NCBI GenBank assembly: GCA_026119935.1 | Contig: JALRMH010000010.1 | Coordinates: 682,001 to 746,000 of the forward strand | DNA length: 64,000 nucleotides | DNA from: Endothia cerciana | Lineage: Eukaryota; Ascomycota; Sordariomycetes; Diaporthales; Cryphonectriaceae | Reading direction: 5' to 3' | Part shown: piece after piece, positions 35,489-46,710 of the stretch | Numbering within the stretch: position 1 is the stretch's first letter | How the letters are laid out: each line of letters begins with the position of its first letter | Notes under the pieces: generated by a model | Seen by the model: only the letters and a program-made list of their open reading frames with translations | Told to the model about the DNA's origin: nothing | Database searches by the model: none | Translations under genes and position numbers: made by a program

Positions 35489-36340
35489 CTAAACCCCTTC
35501 TGGCGTTGGTATCGTAGACGTGATGTAAGATGTGGCCATCTCTGACCGTAGAAAATCTACCAGCCCATTCTCAACGGAAACCGACAAGGCGGCATAAACT
35601 GCCATGGCTGGTGATTTAGGAACCGGCAGGTATTTCACTTCCGGTACGAGTTCCACTTCCTTCAATGTTTTCACCTGGGCCAGCTCCCGAGCCCACTCTA
35701 AGGTTTCATGACCGATAAGGCTTAACAGTCTGATGTCCGACGCGGAAAGCTCCTGCACTCCCTCCCATGATTGACTCGGTCGCCCCACCTCCACCACAAC
35801 CCGCAACCTCTCCAACGTGTTGGTGTGGGACAGGAAACGACACATATGGGACCACTCGTTCTTCTCACTCGTGCATCCCAGACAGGGGAGCGGCCCTCTC
35901 TTGTAGACACATATTCCTGTTACCATCGAAAGAGTGTAACGGGTACGATCCGTGAGGAAAGGGACCACTGCCTGGACATGGTGACCAAAGTCGAAGGAAT
36001 GCCTCCCATAAAGTACTTCAGAAGCTTCACCGTAAAGGAGCCAGCAGACAGACATTATGGCGGTATTGAATTCGACTTTATCACTGACGAGGTGATAAGT
36101 TGTCTCGTAGCATCGTTGGTGGAACATCGACGTCCGCTCCATCACATGATATTTTGAACTGCGTCTTACTGCAGGCCTGGCCGTCTTGTTACTAATAAGC
36201 TCATCTGGTCGACCTCTCGAGGACGGCTTGTTCCGGATAGCTATCCATCTGTCTCCGCCATCGTAGAAGAGAAAACTATAGATGTGCTGTCGTATTTCCG
36301 CCGGAAGCAGCAGGAGCTGAGATTGTTGTGTTTCGCGCAT
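35489..36340 (-). CDS. DUF7730 / F-box-like fungal protein
   Basis: One exon of 283 residues from the ATG at 36340 (MRETQQSQ); the frame continues upstream to 36391 only with a TTG start, so a further 5' exon is possible. It has the signature of a large fungal family: an opening LLLLPAEIRQHIYSFLFYDG helix resembling an F-box, and the mid-protein block VCWLLYGEASEVLYGRHSFDF, which matches the usual C-R-x-Y-x-E-A-x-x-x-L-Y-x-x-N-x-F pattern. Function is unknown; F-box-like members may bind Skp1. It is isolated, with more than 1 kb of empty sequence on both sides. Confidence 0.75.
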   Translation of the reverse strand: MRETQQSQLLLLPAEIRQHIYSFLFYDGGDRWIAIRNKPSSRGRPDELISNKTARPAVRRSSKYHVMERTSMFHQRCYETTYHLVSDKVEFNTAIMSVCWLLYGEASEVLYGRHSFDFGHHVQAVVPFLTDRTRYTLSMVTGICVYKRGPLPCLGCTSEKNEWSHMCRFLSHTNTLERLRVVVEVGRPSQSWEGVQELSASDIRLLSLIGHETLEWARELAQVKTLKEVELVPEVKYLPVPKSPAMAVYAALSVSVENGLVDFLRSEMATSYITSTIPTPEGV

Positions 36341-37766
36341 GTTTGAAGATAATTGGGTGTTGGAGGCCGAGATCTTGTGTGAAACTTGCAAGTCATAGTG
36401 CTCTGTGTTCGCGCGAAGAACTGGGGCGAGTGCTCAACTTCATCCATGGAAAAGAAGGGGTCAGCTTTTTTGGCGTTGATGGCCATCAAGGTCCTCGGAT
36501 CTCAGGCTGGGCTATGGGGGACGGGATCCGGAAGACATGAGCTAAGGCCTTCACCTACTGGCAAGATTCTACAGAAACGCCCATCAAGGTACGCCGGCCT
36601 CTAATTTGACTTCCCTTGAGAACACATACTGGTGTAGTGGGTGGTGATGTAGTCATTTGGGCGCGGTCACGTGTGTCTGTGAGCCTGGCCCAAGAAGATG
36701 GCTTCGCGCCGCAACTCTAGGCTTAGAGAAGCCGCGTTCTCCCCTGATTCGATCCCTGACACTATCTATACACTAGGAAGAACTTTTTATTTGTTGGTTT
36801 ATTGGCCCTCTGGCGCTGTCTTGTGCATTTCTTCTCGGCATGTCTGGGCTGATTGAGCTCTTGGTTAAAGCCTAGGCCTTGGCCCTCTCGTGCAACTGCG
36901 CCGAGCTTTGGCATGATACTCCATCTTCCACGAAGTTCTGTTTGACTTACCACCTAGTTTGTGTACAGTTACATAGATTGCAGTGTTGCACAGTCTAATC
37001 AAAGAGCAAAGTAGCGTGAAAACGGAATGCTGAGAGTTAAGCCACGAAGACCGCAGAGTGATTAGTAATTTTAGAATATGATAGCTCCTTGAGCACATTT
37101 GGAAGCCAAGGGGACAGGTGAGCCTGCATGCACGCACTACAACATATCGTCTAAGATACCTGTTAGAGGATTTTTCTTCTATAAGGCCCTACTGGATTCT
37201 GACATGCCCCCAACCGTCCTCAGCCCGCACTCCCTGCGCGGCCGCGTCTGATGCACGCGTGACGTTTGAGGGATATGTTGGACCTCGCCGATTCAAGCCT
37301 GAGTTGGCTGCCTTCGGAAGTAGTATTGCTCTCTCGAGCTTTGCACTGAGACACGGCCCAGCAAAAGAGTCGGAAAGGAACGGTCCCTCGAGGGGAATCG
37401 CCGATCTAAGTGAACAAAGGGCAGGATGATGGTTTGGGCACTGAGAGGCGTCCACATCTCGGGCGGCAGATCAAATCAGCCATGTTGCTTATCGGAATGC
37501 TGCTCATCGGCCTTAGCTAGAGTCAACGTGAACTCCTCAGCCACGGCCGGGATGGTGAGAATCGTGATCTAGAACCATGGGCGCGAATGCCCTGCTTGCA
37601 ACCCATGTTTCGGCCGTGGTACGAAAACTCAATTAGCATGCAAGTGTACTATATTCAGGGGCGGGCATTTCGTAGCATACTTTCAATTCAACGGCACGCT
37701 GCATATTTGATATAACGTGTCCCGCATTACCCACGCCAACTCATCCCACAAAAAAAAGTCAACAAC
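36341..37766. other. Intergenic stretch
   Basis: Divergent promoters of the DUF7730-like gene (minus) and the P450 (plus). Short ORFs at 36762-37455 lack similarity. No RNA gene is recognised. Confidence 0.55.
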
Positions 37767-39547
37767 ATGCAAAGAATCATTTTGGATTTCGACAGTCTCG
37801 AACAGTTTATAGTTAACATAAACATAATGTCTTCCTTGCCGGTTTTCATAATATTGTTTGCCATCATTCTTACCAAATGTTTGATTGTGCCCTGCTTCTC
37901 CTCCAGAACGGATACAACCGTCCCGAGATACCCTCACCTTGACCCCTTGCTCGGGGTGGACCTTGTCATTCGGTCCTGGTGGGACTTCAACAATGGACGT
38001 CTCTCTGAAGGCATGCGGGCAAGGCATCTTGCGTACGGACCGACCTACGCCACAAATGACCTCGGGAGGGACTGTATCTACACCATCGAACCAGAAAACA
38101 TTCGTTGGGTTTCGACAAAAGGCTTTGAAGACTTCAGCAAGTCAGGGTGGGCCAAAGAGGCAGTAAAACACATCGGAAACGGCATTCTGATGAATGAAAG
38201 CGAGGCTTGGAAATACTCAAGGAAGACGCTGAAGCCCATATTTGCTCGAACGGCGATCGATGAGCCTGCTATTCTAGAGACTCATGCGCAGAATCTGGTC
38301 AAAAGCATGCGTCAACTATCCAGAAAAGCTAGCACATTGGACTTTCACCACCTAGCTTCGATGTTCACCCTCGATGTCGTCACCGAATTCTTGTTTGGAA
38401 AATCCACAAGGTGCCTTGAAGGCCCCACGCGGACAGAAGGTCGGGATGGACTGCATTTCTTGGCTCTGGTCAAGGAATTCGAGGGGCCATCTGGACGATT
38501 TATAGCCCTCGGTCCTCTCGCCTGGCTGGGCCTTCTGCCATCCTATAAGCGCCTCATTGGGGTGGTCGAGGGAATGAAGGCCTTTTTCAAAACGCAACTA
38601 AGCGACATCACTGCTGAGACAGGCATTGATGGGGCCCGAAAGCTGCCGGGAGGTCGCGATCTACCTCCCAGCGTCTTCAGAGCCATGAAATCCACTGATA
38701 TCTCCGACGACCGGGTTCAGGGAGAGCTGCAGAATATATTCTTTGCCAGCTACGACACAACGTCGAACTTCCTAGCCAACCTGATGTACGTTTTGGTACG
38801 ATACCCTGACATACAGCGCAGACTTCGAGAGGAGATAGCTTTCCTGGGACGACGGATTCCTAGTAGCAAGGAGCTATCTAGTATACAATATCTGCGTATG
38901 GTCTTCTTGGAAAGTTCGTGTATCCCAATTTCTGACCTACTACAATCATATCCCCGACTCGGGGGGGGGGGGGTTTCATACAATCAATCTTCAGTTTTTT
39001 TTTTAACAATAATGAAATTCTTCCAGGTCTCCGTCTCTATTCACCAGTGAGTTCTCACTCACGCACAGCCAAAGTCACTACAACTCTACCAAGAGGAGGA
39101 GGGCCAGATGGACTGAGCCCCATCCCAGTCCGGGCGGGAACAACCGTTGTTTGGAGCACGTATTCACTAAATCGGGACCCTCGGCTATACGGTGAGGATT
39201 GGGCTGAATTCCAGCCAGATAGATGGGCCACTGCCTTGAAATGCAGAGGTACCACGGTGTCCGCTGAGTCCGATGCCAATGACAAAGCAGGTGTCGCCGC
39301 GGGTGGTACGATAACTGCCATCGAGGTTGGCGAGAGTTGGAGAGACTTCTTTTTTCCTTTCGGATCGGGTCCGAGGGCCTGCCTGGGCCAACAAATGGTT
39401 CAGACCGAGATTCTGTACGTGGTTGTGAGATTACTGCAGGAGTTTTCCGATATTTCGATGGCTGCTGCAGCACGTGGCCAGGCTTTCAAGGAGGCACAGG
39501 CAGTGTCGTTCTACAACGATGGTGGTGTTCATATTTGCGTCAGCTAG
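37767..39547 (+). CDS. Cytochrome P450, CYP52-like (alkane/fatty-acid hydroxylase type)
   Basis: Two exons, 37767-38913 and 39027-39547, give 555 residues (or 535 from the second ATG at 37827, which places the anchor MSSLPVFIILFAIIL at the very N-terminus). P450 landmarks: I-helix IFFASYDTTSN, ExxR in FLESLRLYSP (formed across the intron), the TLPRGGGPDG block characteristic of CYP52/CYP63-type enzymes, FQPDRW, and the haem loop FPFGSGPRACLGQQ with Cys about residue 501. ER-anchored, needing P450 reductase. CYP52 members hydroxylate the omega end of alkanes and fatty acids. The intron is 113 bp, with a 13-G run and a T10 run and a weak donor GTTCGT. Next gene downstream, same strand, is a cyclopropane-synthase-like methyltransferase. 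Confidence 0.93.
38961..38973. repeat. G13 homopolymer inside P450 intron
   Basis: Thirteen G in a row, followed about 20 bases later by T10 (38995-39004), both within the intron. Length polymorphism or sequencing error is likely here but would not affect the reading frame. Confidence 0.9.
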
Positions 39548-40495
39548 CATGTTGTAAACGAGAGTGAGGGAAATGGTAATAGCGATTGAGCGGTCAATAA
39601 GTGAAAATAAGAGCCTCGCATCGCTTATATTGTGATGGCCCTGGAAGAAGGAGAAGGCCATAAGATTACTACAAAGGACATAACCGTATAGGGTAGTATA
39701 GCGAGAGTCCAATGACCTGAAGATGACGCAGGACAACATGTGTCCTGAAGATTGTCGACTTTGACAATTATTCGAAGGCTACAGAACGTAACTGCCAAGA
39801 CTCTGTCTTTCCCCGAGACCCTGTCTCTCCCTACAAAAAGAAACAGCTGGTATCACTTTCTGAATCTAGGTATTAACCTCGACAACACAACTGCATTGGT
39901 CACTCGGCAACTTCCGTTCTCAACACCTGAAACCCACTTTTGATATACATATTTCCCCTTTCGGGAAAATCTCGCCGCAATCCAGTTGTCTAGGGATAAG
40001 CGCGGGTGTCCATTTTCAGATTGGTTGTTTAGTGGTCAGAGCTCAGCTCCTCGCTGATCAAATGCTGAAGCGAGATGCGATCAGATCCCGAGATGACCAG
40101 AAATGATGGGATCTGCTGAGACTTCCACAACAAAGACACGCAGTCCTGAGCCGAACACAGTGCCACCGACGTTGGATGGTCCAACTCGGACCGCAGTCAG
40201 GACCTTATGACTGTTGTGACTCCGAGCATCCAGTATGCCGCCCCCTCGTGTCTTGCTCGCAGGAGCAGGCCGCCGCCGCCGACGCGCCGACGTGATGCAA
40301 ACAGCCGCTCGGGTTCATGCAGTGACCCGGAAAGATTTCGTATTCTCCGCTCAGCGGTGTCACCAATATAACCTTCACATCTTTCTCTCCTTATCTGAAT
40401 AATGGTGACTTTCAGGCCTCTTTCAATGACATCAATATGGGCGACCCGGACGGCACACAGGACCTGTTTTACTCACACCTGCAACCATACGCGTT
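39548..40495. other. Intergenic stretch, CFA-synthase promoter
   Basis: No gene. The GC-richer 40200-40490 part is the likely promoter and leader of the downstream methyltransferase. Confidence 0.6.
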
Positions 40496-41940
40496 ATGTC
40501 TTCGCAAACTTCGCCTGAACTCCTTTCAGCATCTTGGTCTCCCAGGAGCAAGCTGCGATACCTGGCTGATGCCGGCCTGGCGTATCTCATACCATTTGCA
40601 AGGAGATTGGTAACGTCCAACCTCTTGGATGCATCCCGAGGAGTACTCGGGCTTGAGTCTCCCGATGGGGAGATCATGACACTGGGCAACAACTCTGCCA
40701 ATGCGACAGCACCTGTGATCCGAATCCACAATGAGATCTTCTGGCTGAGGGTCGTCGTGTTCGGAGACATTGGCTTCGCCCAGAGCTATATGCTTCAAGA
40801 GATCAGCGCCTCGGATCTCATAGCGGTTTTCAAATTCTTCATCCACAACAATGAGGCCATCAACAAGCCCGTGATAGCTGGGTTCTTGTCCTTTCTGTTT
40901 GGGCCTGTCCTGGAGTGGGCGCCGTACAGAGCCCTGAATGATATCAGTACCTCGCACCTCAACGCTGCAGCGCATTATTCCCTCAGCAACGACATGTTCG
41001 AAGCATTCCTCAGCCCTGACATGACATACTCAGCTCCAATCTGGCTGCCATCGTCAGATCCCCGGTCCGGCATCGAGTCTCTCGAGGATGCCCAGCTCAG
41101 GAAGCTCCGGTATGCCATATCGGCGACGAGGATCCTGGGGTCAGACCACGTCCTCGAGATCGGCACAGGCTGGGGCAGTTTCGCCATTGCCGCATCTCAG
41201 GCGACCGGGTGTCACGTAACGACAGTGACGCCAAGCGCTGAGCAGAAGCGGCTGGCTGAGGAGCGGATCCAGGCCGCAGGACTGGAGGACATGATCTCTG
41301 TCGTGCAGGCAGATTATCGCGAGCTAGGCGGCATGGAGGTGTTCGATAAGATTGTAAGCATCGAGATGATCGAGCATGTTGGACCCGAATTCCTCGACAC
41401 ATATTTCGAATGTGTGGATCGGTACCTCAAGAAAGATGGGGGCATTGGATATTTTCAGTGCATCACGATACCCGAGGCCAGGTACGAGAAGTATCGGCAC
41501 AGCCAAGACTTCATCAAGAAATACATATTTCCTGGTGGTCATCTGCCGACAGTCACTGCACTCGTGAACAGCATCAGTCGAGGTTCAAAGGGCGGACTCG
41601 TCGTGGAAGAGATCAAGAATGTTGGTATGCATTACTCGAAGGCTTTGAGATGCTGGAACACGAACTTCCAGGAGGGCTTCGAGGACAGAATCGTGCCAGC
41701 GCTAAAGAAAAGCCACCCTGAGATGACTACGGTTGACATGGAGGTGTTTAGGAGAAAATGGGATGTGAGTCCAGCCAGCTTGCTAGTTCCCGTGCGCGGA
41801 CATTCTCAACGGACTGACCATTGAATGGCACACAGTATTATTTCTGTTACTGCGAGGCAGGATTCGATACCAAAGCACTCGGAGATGTTGGGATTACGGT
41901 GGGCAGGGAGAATTGCCTTGCATTACTCCAGCAAGAATGA
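40496..41940 (+). CDS. Cyclopropane-fatty-acyl-phospholipid synthase-like SAM methyltransferase
   Basis: Two exons, 40496-41764 and 41836-41940, give 457 residues. The N-terminal domain has the CFA-type strand EIFWLRVVVFGDIGFAQSYM. The catalytic domain begins with HYSLSNDMFEAFLSPDMTYS, followed by SAM motif I VLEIGTGWGSFA, motif IVSIEMIEHVG and the late FQCITIPEARY. The second exon supplies the typical C-terminal YYFCYCEAGFDTKALGDVGI. Members add a methylene or methyl from SAM to an unsaturated acyl chain of a phospholipid. Fungal sphingolipid C9-methyltransferases share the fold but carry N-terminal membrane helices that I do not see, so a CFA-type role is preferred. Exact product (cyclopropane versus methyl branch) cannot be read from sequence. 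Confidence 0.92.
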
Positions 41941-42825
41941 TCAAGTGCGCTGAGGCGAGGTATGGGGGGCGTGGGGGGCTCGCTGCTACGGACTCGATAG
42001 AGCAAGGAGAGGAAATGAGGTGGCAGGAATGTAAGTGTAATAACAAACGGGGGGAAGAATAGAACGAGGTCTCTCTCTTGATTCAATTCTAGGCGCTAGT
42101 GAGGAGAAACCACCAATAGCTCCAGTCTCGGATCATATGTCACTATTCGTACTTGCAGTAGGACGGATGAGAAAAAAAAAATTCTCGCTGGTTCGTATGA
42201 TACTTAGCTAGCCATCAGCAGCTCTACTGTTCAAAGGAACTGCCGGTTTTTTTTGGAGGTGATTGGGTGGTTTCTTTCTTTCCCATTCCCTCCGTGGAGT
42301 TTGACAACAATGATCATGGCCAATATGTGAGGTAATTGTTGCCACATTCGAGACATTTCCGTCTCATATTTATGGCTGCATTCAATATCATAGACTGGGG
42401 TAGGTAGAGGGCCGGTCTTCTCTCTGGTGGAAGCTGTGCCCTCAAGATGCTATCACTCCCATCACATCTCTCACGAGCCATATGTGAATGGAAAAAATGA
42501 TACGGTCATTAATCTGCTGATCTCGAGTAAATCCTTACTCAATGAGCTATCGGATATTTCGTGAGTAGATCCAACATGACCCTAGGTTCGCCCGGACGTC
42601 CTTCTAGCCCATCTCCAATACCCAGTGTCGGTGGATTTAGGTCAATGTTGAGGACATGAAATTTACAATGCAACAGATACGAACTTTTCCCTGTTCGTGT
42701 CTCCTTTGTTTGTCTTCTCTGGCTGGTTTCCAATGTCGACATCGCCTTTGTTCTCACTTTCTCTTTGCATCCTTGGTTCACTTCCATATCTTTCACAAAT
42801 GATCGTCAGCTGCAGAGACGGGACT
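41941..42825. other. Intergenic stretch
   Basis: No gene. An A10 run near 42172 and a T8 run near 42247 are the only low-complexity features. In-frame extensions of the next gene reach back to 42697. Confidence 0.55.
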
Positions 42826-43564
42826 ATGAAGATGGGTCTTCAGGGGGCCTGCTTTGCCCACCTCGGAAGCTGCCTTGCCATCTTGTTGCTCGCTCTGGCG
42901 CAAGGTCATGATGGCACCTCCAGCTGGAAGCGCGGTCTGTGCTTCGTACCCAACTCGACAATGTCCCAGGACAATTTGATATGGGCCCAGCCTCCCAGTG
43001 GCCTGACGTGGTACTACAACTCTGGAACCTCACCATCTTTGACCTTCATCAACCTCGAGCAGGATCAGTCCGAGTTTGTCCCGCTGCATTGGTATGGAGA
43101 CTTCCCAGGCCTGGCGAGCCATATTGTTGAATACGCTGCTACGTGAGTAGCTTCCGACGTTATCTCTTGAATCTCTCGAAAACTCCAGTTTTACGAACTC
43201 CCATCATAACAGGTTTCCGAACACCCTGATATGGGTGACCGAGTTCAACAACAACGACCAGACCCTGAATGCTACGCAGGGTTGGTTCAAATCATCGATC
43301 GGGTGCCTGGACCGACTCTCCTGCGTCGAGGGCTACTCGCTGTTTGGGGCTTTCCGAGCATCGGTTTCCACTATCGGCCCCGATGCTAAACTGCCGAGTG
43401 CTGGGGACAAGTTGACAGACATTGGATTGCGGTATCTTGGGCGGGCTGGTACTGGCGTCTTCCCGGAGGACGGGGGAAAGCCGAACGGCAAGTCCTCCGG
43501 AAGCAGGTTGGCGATGGTCATCTCGTCGCTCTTCCTGACCATGGTGCTTTTTATCTGCTTGTGA
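42826..43564 (+). CDS. GPI-type GH128-like protein with internal deletion
   Basis: Two exons, 42826-43142 and 43213-43564, give 222 residues. The ATG at 42826 starts a good signal peptide (MKMGLQGACFAHLGSCLAIL); an in-frame ATG at 42733 would prepend 31 residues. It opens like GH128/Asl1-type beta-1,3-glucanases (KRGLCFVPNSTMSQDN, then LTWYYN). It passes through DQSEFVPLHWYGDFPGLASH, IWVTEF, and ends GLRYLGRAGTGV, then a Ser/Gly spacer and hydrophobic tail AMVISSLFLTMVLFICL typical of a GPI signal. In full-length relatives a stretch of a hundred or more residues, holding the Asn-Glu acid/base, lies between EFVP and PVHWYG; here the two are fused. The nucleophile Glu in WVTEF remains. Probably an inactive wall or surface protein. 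Confidence 0.8.
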
Positions 43565-43837
43565 AAGCATTAGAAGACATGATTTTCAGGGGATCATGCG
43601 GGACCTACTTGTATTACGATTGGTCAAATGACAAGAATACACGAGAAGCACGGTGGCTTTGCACTTATAGGCGTTGGGTACTTCAATAAGTCTGGCTCAC
43701 GTAAAAACAGACGAATTCATAAACTACTTGACTACATCATGGACTCGGCATGGTCACGGGAACGGCCCGGAGTCGAGTTGGGAACGGGGCCTACGCCTTA
43801 CCTCGGGGGGGCCGGGACCTCAAGATCGACCGCCAGT

Positions 43838-44047
43838 CTACCTCTTGACCTCAGACGAGATGACGAGGGGAAAATGGCAGCAATGGTCCATGTCCTTCTC
43901 AACCCTGTCCATGATCTTGATCGGGATACCTGGCGGGACAACCCGGTTGCAGGATTTCTTCCGGCAGTCTCGCTTCTTGACGGTGGTGCAGTAGAGCTCC
44001 TCGCCGCAGTTGTCGCAGAGGACCCGGAAGTAGGAGTAGAAGCACAT
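43838..44047 (-). CDS. Small Cys-rich hypothetical protein
   Basis: Open frame of 69 residues from the ATG at 44047 (MCFYSYFRVLCDNCGEEL), with nine cysteines among 69 residues, including CDNC, CRKKSC and a late CC pair. No signal peptide. The spacing looks like a small zinc-binding or Cys-rich fungal protein, but I do not recognise a family. The frame is open for another 145 codons upstream but that part includes a lysine run from a T17 tract (44235-44251) and looks non-coding. It is convergent with the GH128 gene, 270 bp away. A further exon is possible. Confidence 0.4.
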   Translation of the reverse strand: MCFYSYFRVLCDNCGEELYCTTVKKRDCRKKSCNRVVPPGIPIKIMDRVEKDMDHCCHFPLVISSEVKR

Positions 44048-44785
44048 CTTTGCAGCGAGGTGGATTCTGGTCTTCCGAGGCTGTTCTACGGAGGCTGAAG
44101 ATGCAGGGATGGGTGGACTTACGAGTTGAAGATTTTGCTGATCGTCTGCGTTGAGTATGGTGGGTAAAGAAGGTGTATCCAACGAAGATTGGAAGTACAT
44201 ATTATAGATACAGTTAATGAACGGTCCATCTCTATTTTTTTTTTTTTTTTTGGTTCTCAATGTACCTGTATATGAACAGAGCTCATGTATCCCGTCAATA
44301 TCGTTGTTCCAATATTCCAACGATATTACAAAGGCCTTCACCATATTCTGTTTGGCCTCACTAGAACCCCTGCTAAGTTGTTTCTGACGATTAGGCTTAA
44401 ACATAGAAAGAAGCTCCAAGCGCCATGGAAGAGTTTTGGGGTACAGCAAGAGCAGACGCCCAGATTGGCCTGCGAGACACATAGCTGCCTTGGCTTCTTC
44501 ATCTGCACGTCAAGTATTTCGTGGTCTGTCTTTTGGGTAAAGCGTCTTTGAATCTATTCCATAGAGACAAAGGTTGCGATGCGGTTGATACCCAACCCAA
44601 TCCCTGAATCAACGTTGTTCACTTGGCTCAGGTGAATGTAACACATCGTATACATTCCAATGTGCTTTATCGTATTGCGAAGCCAATACCATAGTTTCAC
44701 GGATACAGAGACAGGATTCTATGGCCAAAAGGCCAAGAGGGAACAGATGGAGAATCATGAATCATATTGTTCGCTCCTTGATGAC
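44048..44785. other. Intergenic stretch
   Basis: Contains a T17 homopolymer at 44235-44251 and the 3' side of the nucleoside transporter. No gene is supported. Confidence 0.5.
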
Positions 44786-46710
44786 CTATGTTGTAGCCGT
44801 CACTGTACTGGCAGTCGGCTGCAGCAGCGTCGTGGCCGACTGCTCACCCACCAACATCCCGGCTATGCTCGCGCTCGTAAGCGTAGATATGACGCCGGTG
44901 ATGAAGGCGCTGAAGGCCACATTGGCGATATCTTTATTCCTGCGGGGCGCCATCTGCGTCATGAGTCCAACCTGGGTCCCTAGCGACCCGAGATTTCCGA
45001 ACCCGCACAGGCTATAGGTCGCGATGAGACGCGACCTAGGGCTCAGCGGTATATAGGCCGGGCTGGTCTGAAGCTCCTCGTATGCGATGAACTCGTTCTA
45101 AGTCACAGATCGGCATGTCAGCATATATTTGTGTCCCTTGTTTCGGTGGCATAAGGGCTCCATGGCACCCACCCTCAGGATCTTGACGGCAATTAGGCGT
45201 GCGACAAGGACTACGTCGTCGTCCCTGGGAACACCAAGGAGGAAAGCGACAGGGACAAGCGCGTAGCCGAATATGACCTCTAGGGTCAGTTCCTCGATAT
45301 TGAGATAACCGCCGAACCAGGTGAGCAGTGAGTCGCACAAATCGACAAGGGCGATGACCGAGGCAAGGACGGCCACTACGATGCCTGCAAGCTTGATGCC
45401 CAGCCAGCATCCGTTGGTGAAGGCATGCATCCAGTTGCCAGCCTCGGTCTTTGTGTCCTCGGGCGTCAGTGTCAACTTCTCGGAGGTCAGCGTCTCCTCC
45501 GTCTCCGGATACCTGAGCTTGCTGACGACGATGGACGCGGGAATGGACATGACACCTGCGGTCTCGTTAGAAAAGGCTCTGTCCTGAGTCCAGCCAGGGG
45601 TACCTACAGGAAGAGATCAGTGCAGTCCCGTTGACACCGAGGCTGATATATGCAACCAGCACGCTGCCGGCGATGGTCGCGAATCCAGAGCACATGACCT
45701 GGTGCAGCTCTGCGTGGGTAAGAGCATCGAGGAAGGGTCGGATGAGCATGACACTCTCCCCCTGCCCGAAGAATGGCGATGATGCTGCCACTACCGCCTC
45801 GGCACCCGAAACTTTGAGAGCCCAATGGAAAAATGTCGCGGCCTTCCTGACGAGCCACTGCAGAGCGCCCCTACACGCTGGGTCAGCAAGCAAGGCCTTT
45901 GGGGCAGTTCAGAATGTCATGGTCCCGCCTCAGCTTACCAGTAAGACAAGAGCTGAGCGATGCCCGCGAAGAAAATGATTGGGGGCACCACGCTGATCAC
46001 GAACCATGACAGCTCGGGGACGGAACTGTCTGTAAGGAATGCGAGCCCTTCTTCTGCGAAACCCAGCAGGTCTGACGCACGATCTGACAGGAAAGTAAAG
46101 ATGTTGTATCCGACTGCTGTCCGGAGGACGAAGAGAGCAACAATGAACTGAAGATATAGCCCACACAACACGGTGTACCAGCTAATTCTCTTCCGGTTCC
46201 TGGATGTCAGCCACAGCAGGCCAATCATCACGGCGAGACCTGCCAGGCTGACTCCTCGATTCTCCATGGTGTTGTCCTGAAAGTCGGGGGCGATCATGGC
46301 AACCGTCGCTATCAGCCCGACCAGGACAATCCAGCTACCGATCAGGGACCATTTCGGAGGCACAGCATTCGCCCGCCGGCTGATAGACCTCTCCCAGAAC
46401 CTCGCGAAGGGCCTCACAAGCCGCACACTGGGGACGTGCCAGAGGATCAATCTGCTCATGACCGCCAGCCAGACTAGGAACGGCACGATCCAGTTCTTGT
46501 CGTTCCGGTGGAGGACGAGCCCGGCGATCCACCAGCTGCAGTTAAGCCAAATCCGTCAGATCCTGATCGATGAAGGTCGAGTGGGGACATCCCTTACCCC
46601 GTAAACAGCCCGCCGATGCCGAGATGGGTGAAAATGCGGACGAGTCGTTTCCTCCGGACCTCCGCAACCGTCCAACGGTTCCCGGCACTGTCAGGCATCG
46701 CTTGCTCCAT
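44786..46710 (-). CDS. Concentrative nucleoside transporter (CNT family)
   Basis: Five exons, 46598-46710, 45939-46535, 45608-45870, 45173-45555 and 44786-45097, give 555 residues with consistent phases. The N-tail is followed by repeated hydrophobic helices. Signature blocks: a SSPFFGQGESVMLIRPF loop (the nucleoside-binding hairpin region), ATIAGSVLVAYISLGVN, VMSIPASIVVSKLRYPETE, the CNT motif VKILRNEFIAYEEL (assembled across the last intron) and CGFGNLGSLGTQVGLM. It should be a plasma-membrane H+ or Na+ coupled importer of nucleosides. The last exon ends in a short hydrophilic tail. Family length for fungal CNTs is about 550-650. Four introns within a membrane protein support a genuine, spliced gene. 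Confidence 0.92.

Noticed and set aside
36720..36775. GATTCGATCCC resembling a tRNA B-box
   Set aside because: No cloverleaf can be drawn from the preceding bases by eye.
39027..39080. A second short intron in the P450 (GTGAGT to ACAG)
   Set aside because: Reading straight through gives LRLYSPV..SHSRTAK..TTTLPRGG, which keeps frame and family match; splicing it would break the frame.
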